8,865 nucleotides of DNA, from assembly GCA_019412865.1 (NCBI GenBank), contig DXOJ01000358.1, positions 1-8,865 on the forward strand. The letters run 5' to 3'. A program made the position numbers and the translations under genes. Numbering within the stretch: position 1 is the first letter of the stretch; each line of letters starts with the position of its first letter. Below the pieces are notes generated by a model. The model ran no database searches, was not told the origin of the DNA, and worked only from the letters and a program-made list of their open reading frames with translations. Source of the stretch: Bacteroides sp. (GTDB taxonomy: Bacteria > Bacteroidota > Bacteroidia > Bacteroidales > Bacteroidaceae). This document shows, piece by piece, positions 7,661 to 8,865 of this stretch.

Positions 7661-7678
7661 GTATATATATTACCGAAT
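7648..7678. promoter_or_regulatory. Inverted repeat over the -33 element, candidate operator
   Basis: ATTCGGT (7648-7654) and ACCGAAT (7672-7678) are perfect 7-base inverted arms. They extend to 9 of 10 matches (ATTCGGTTAT against ATTCGGTAAT read on the opposite strand). The 17-base spacer contains the -33 element at 7658-7660. Because the dyad lies upstream of the predicted transcription start, it would work as a DNA site for a dimeric regulator rather than as an RNA hairpin. The regulator is unknown. Confidence 0.45.
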
Positions 7679-7710
7679 GTTATACCAAAATTACAGATTC
7701 GTGATATTTG

Positions 7711-7765
7711 ATTATAACGCTGCCTGTCAATACAGCGAATTGATATTGGCAGGCAGCGTTATAAT
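7711..7765 (-). terminator. Long hairpin after the lipoprotein gene, probable terminator
   Basis: ATTATAACGCTGCCTG (7711-7726) is perfectly complementary to 7750-7765. The stem continues through one U-G pair and CAATA/TATTG, giving about 22 pairs and an 11-base loop. It begins 19 bases after the stop of the - strand lipoprotein gene and lies upstream of the operon promoter, so it should separate the two units. Neither flank has a clear T tract (the - strand continues CAAATATCAC), so it is not a textbook intrinsic terminator. Confidence 0.6.
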
Positions 7766-7783
7766 GATTATCTTATTGTAGAA

Positions 7784-8209
7784 CTATTTTAAAGGAGTAA
7801 GTTCCAAATATTCTCTCGACATATGTATCTGACCATATTCTCCCCATCGGTCATAAACGGCAAACTTTTTTGTAGTAAGTTCTTCTATATCCCAATAGTG
7901 GTCATCGCCGAAGTATATCGTTTTGGAACTCGGATCATAGAAACTCCATCGTCCGGTGATACTGTTTTCATTCACTTTCCCATCAGTGTCAATACTTATA
8001 AACTTTCTTATATACGTGCCGTTTTTCTCCAATTTATATACGGTATAGTGTGTATTGCCTTCATCATCGACTATTTTCTCACTCGCCCATGTATTATCAC
8101 ATATCAAGGATATGGTATCTTCTTCTCCATTAGAATAATATCCCGTTTTCTCAACGCAACTGGATGCAAGAATCAGAGTTACAAAAACGATAAAAATAGA
8201 TTTCTTCAT
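7784..8209 (-). CDS. Small lipoprotein of unknown function (possibly lipocalin-like)
   Basis: A 141-residue protein with a lipoprotein signal peptide: KK at residues 2-3, a hydrophobic core and lipobox LASSC with Cys18, so it is exported and lipid-anchored. The mature part has alternating polar and aromatic stretches, including NTWASEKI, YTVYKLEKNGTYIRKF, ITGRWSFYD and IYFGDDHYWDIEEL. This looks like a small antiparallel beta-sheet protein, similar in style to the lipocalin-like lipoproteins common in Bacteroides; that is only a resemblance of pattern. Glu20 and a GEED run at about 28-31 follow the lipidated Cys, which hints weakly at surface export. The start ATG overlaps the upstream gene stop by one base (TAATG), so the two genes are probably translationally coupled and act together. 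No enzyme motif is visible. Confidence 0.8.
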   Translation of the reverse strand: MKKSIFIVFVTLILASSCVEKTGYYSNGEEDTISLICDNTWASEKIVDDEGNTHYTVYKLEKNGTYIRKFISIDTDGKVNENSITGRWSFYDPSSKTIYFGDDHYWDIEELTTKKFAVYDRWGEYGQIHMSREYLELTPLK

Positions 8210-8865
8210 TAGTGTAGGAAATTAAGGTTCGCGATATGAGCATCTCCATTTGTGTTTATCACTTCAAAATTCCAGTCTACATCATTTCCTTGATTGGCAG
8301 ACCACTCAAAACTGGGATTGATATGAAAACCTACACCACAAAATAATACACTGGCCAATTCTTTATTACCATTATATCCCACTCTACAAGTGACAAGAAA
8401 TGCCCACGCGGCATTTTTATAAGATTGGGGATATAATTCTATTACTGTTTCTATGTAATCGCTCGAATTGATATAAAACTGTTCCTTATAATCCGTTATG
8501 TTGCATGTTGCTATTAAAGAACGGCTCATACGGTCATCGGATAGTTTTCTCTTCAAGTGGACAGGTGAGTTACCTTTTGTCTGACTGATATAAATTTCAC
8601 TTTCAGTAATCATAACAATGTAATCTACTCCATGAGAAGATGACAATTGACCGGACAGACTGTTTATCTGACTAATGCTCTGCTTGAAACTGTTAAGATT
8701 AACAGGATTTACAGCGTTAAATTCTTCCGCATCTGTATTCGTTAAATAAGAAAGTGCAGTACTTTTTTTGTTTGGGTTGACATAATACTCATGAGTAGTC
8801 TTGTTAATATCCACAAAATCATTTAAAACTGCAATATCCTGTTGATAATTCCGGCTGGCTGGTAC
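8209..8865 (-). CDS. Hypothetical protein, 5' truncated at the window edge
   Basis: The frame is open to the last base, giving 218 visible C-terminal residues. A GTG at 8814 is a possible start by rule, but the frame continues upstream with plausible protein (DIAVLNDFVDINKTTHEYYV), so the true start is off-window and a signal peptide cannot be judged. Visible features are an Asn-, Thr- and Ser-rich N-terminal half, a helical-looking stretch near NSFKQSISQINSL, a beta-rich core and a C-terminal part with several aromatics (FEWSAN, DVDWNFEVI). No catalytic motif, membrane segment or known domain is recognised. The stop codon shares one base with the ATG of the downstream lipoprotein gene. The coding sequence looks more AT-rich than the five-gene operon. 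I do not recognise the family. Confidence 0.75.
   Translation of the reverse strand, partial: VPASRNYQQDIAVLNDFVDINKTTHEYYVNPNKKSTALSYLTNTDAEEFNAVNPVNLNSFKQSISQINSLSGQLSSSHGVDYIVMITESEIYISQTKGNSPVHLKRKLSDDRMSRSLIATCNITDYKEQFYINSSDYIETVIELYPQSYKNAAWAFLVTCRVGYNGNKELASVLFCGVGFHINPSFEWSANQGNDVDWNFEVINTNGDAHIANLNFLH

Noticed and set aside
8812..8814. GTG as the start of the right-edge gene
   Set aside because: The same frame stays open to the window end with plausible protein sequence, so the gene is better read as truncated.
1..8865. CRISPR array, tRNA, rRNA, insertion sequence or attachment site
   Set aside because: No repeat-spacer pattern, tRNA- or rRNA-like sequence, transposase or flanking direct repeats were seen on either strand.

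Overview
The window looks like Bacteroides or a close Bacteroidales relative. The evidence is a one-piece hybrid two-component regulator (kinase + receiver + AraC domain), a TonB-dependent receptor, lipoproteins with typical lipoboxes, a promoter of the Bacteroides type (TTG, 19 bases, TAnnTTTG) and start codons without strong Shine-Dalgarno sequences. The species cannot be fixed from the sequence alone.

Layout: (1) Positions 1-1587, + strand, hold the C-terminal part of a hybrid two-component regulator whose sensor lies off the left edge. (2) Positions 1622-1665 hold a perfect 18-bp hairpin that can terminate transcription from both sides. (3) Positions 1719-7524, - strand, hold five closely packed genes with gaps of 19, 8, 30 and 13 bases. 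In transcription order they are a NapH/NapG-like polyferredoxin membrane protein, a Tat-exported lipoprotein aldo/keto reductase with two ferredoxin-type clusters, a DUF1893 protein, a TonB-dependent receptor and an ECF-type S component. (4) Positions 7525-7783 hold the operon leader, a good promoter, a dyad overlapping its -33 element and a long hairpin. (5) Positions 7784-8865, - strand, hold two overlapping genes of unknown function: a small lipoprotein, and a larger protein whose start is off the right edge.

The main point of interest is the five-gene operon. It joins an outer-membrane importer and an inner-membrane vitamin-type S component to a membrane electron relay and an exported, Fe-S-containing aldo/keto reductase. 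My inference is a reductive uptake system: a small ligand crosses the outer membrane through the receptor, is reduced or released in the periplasm with electrons passed outward through the polyferredoxin, and enters through the S component using an ECF energising module encoded elsewhere. The ligand is not identifiable from the sequence. The polyferredoxin also seems to be a NapH-NapG fusion with a twin-arginine motif in mid-protein, which implies an unusual membrane topology.
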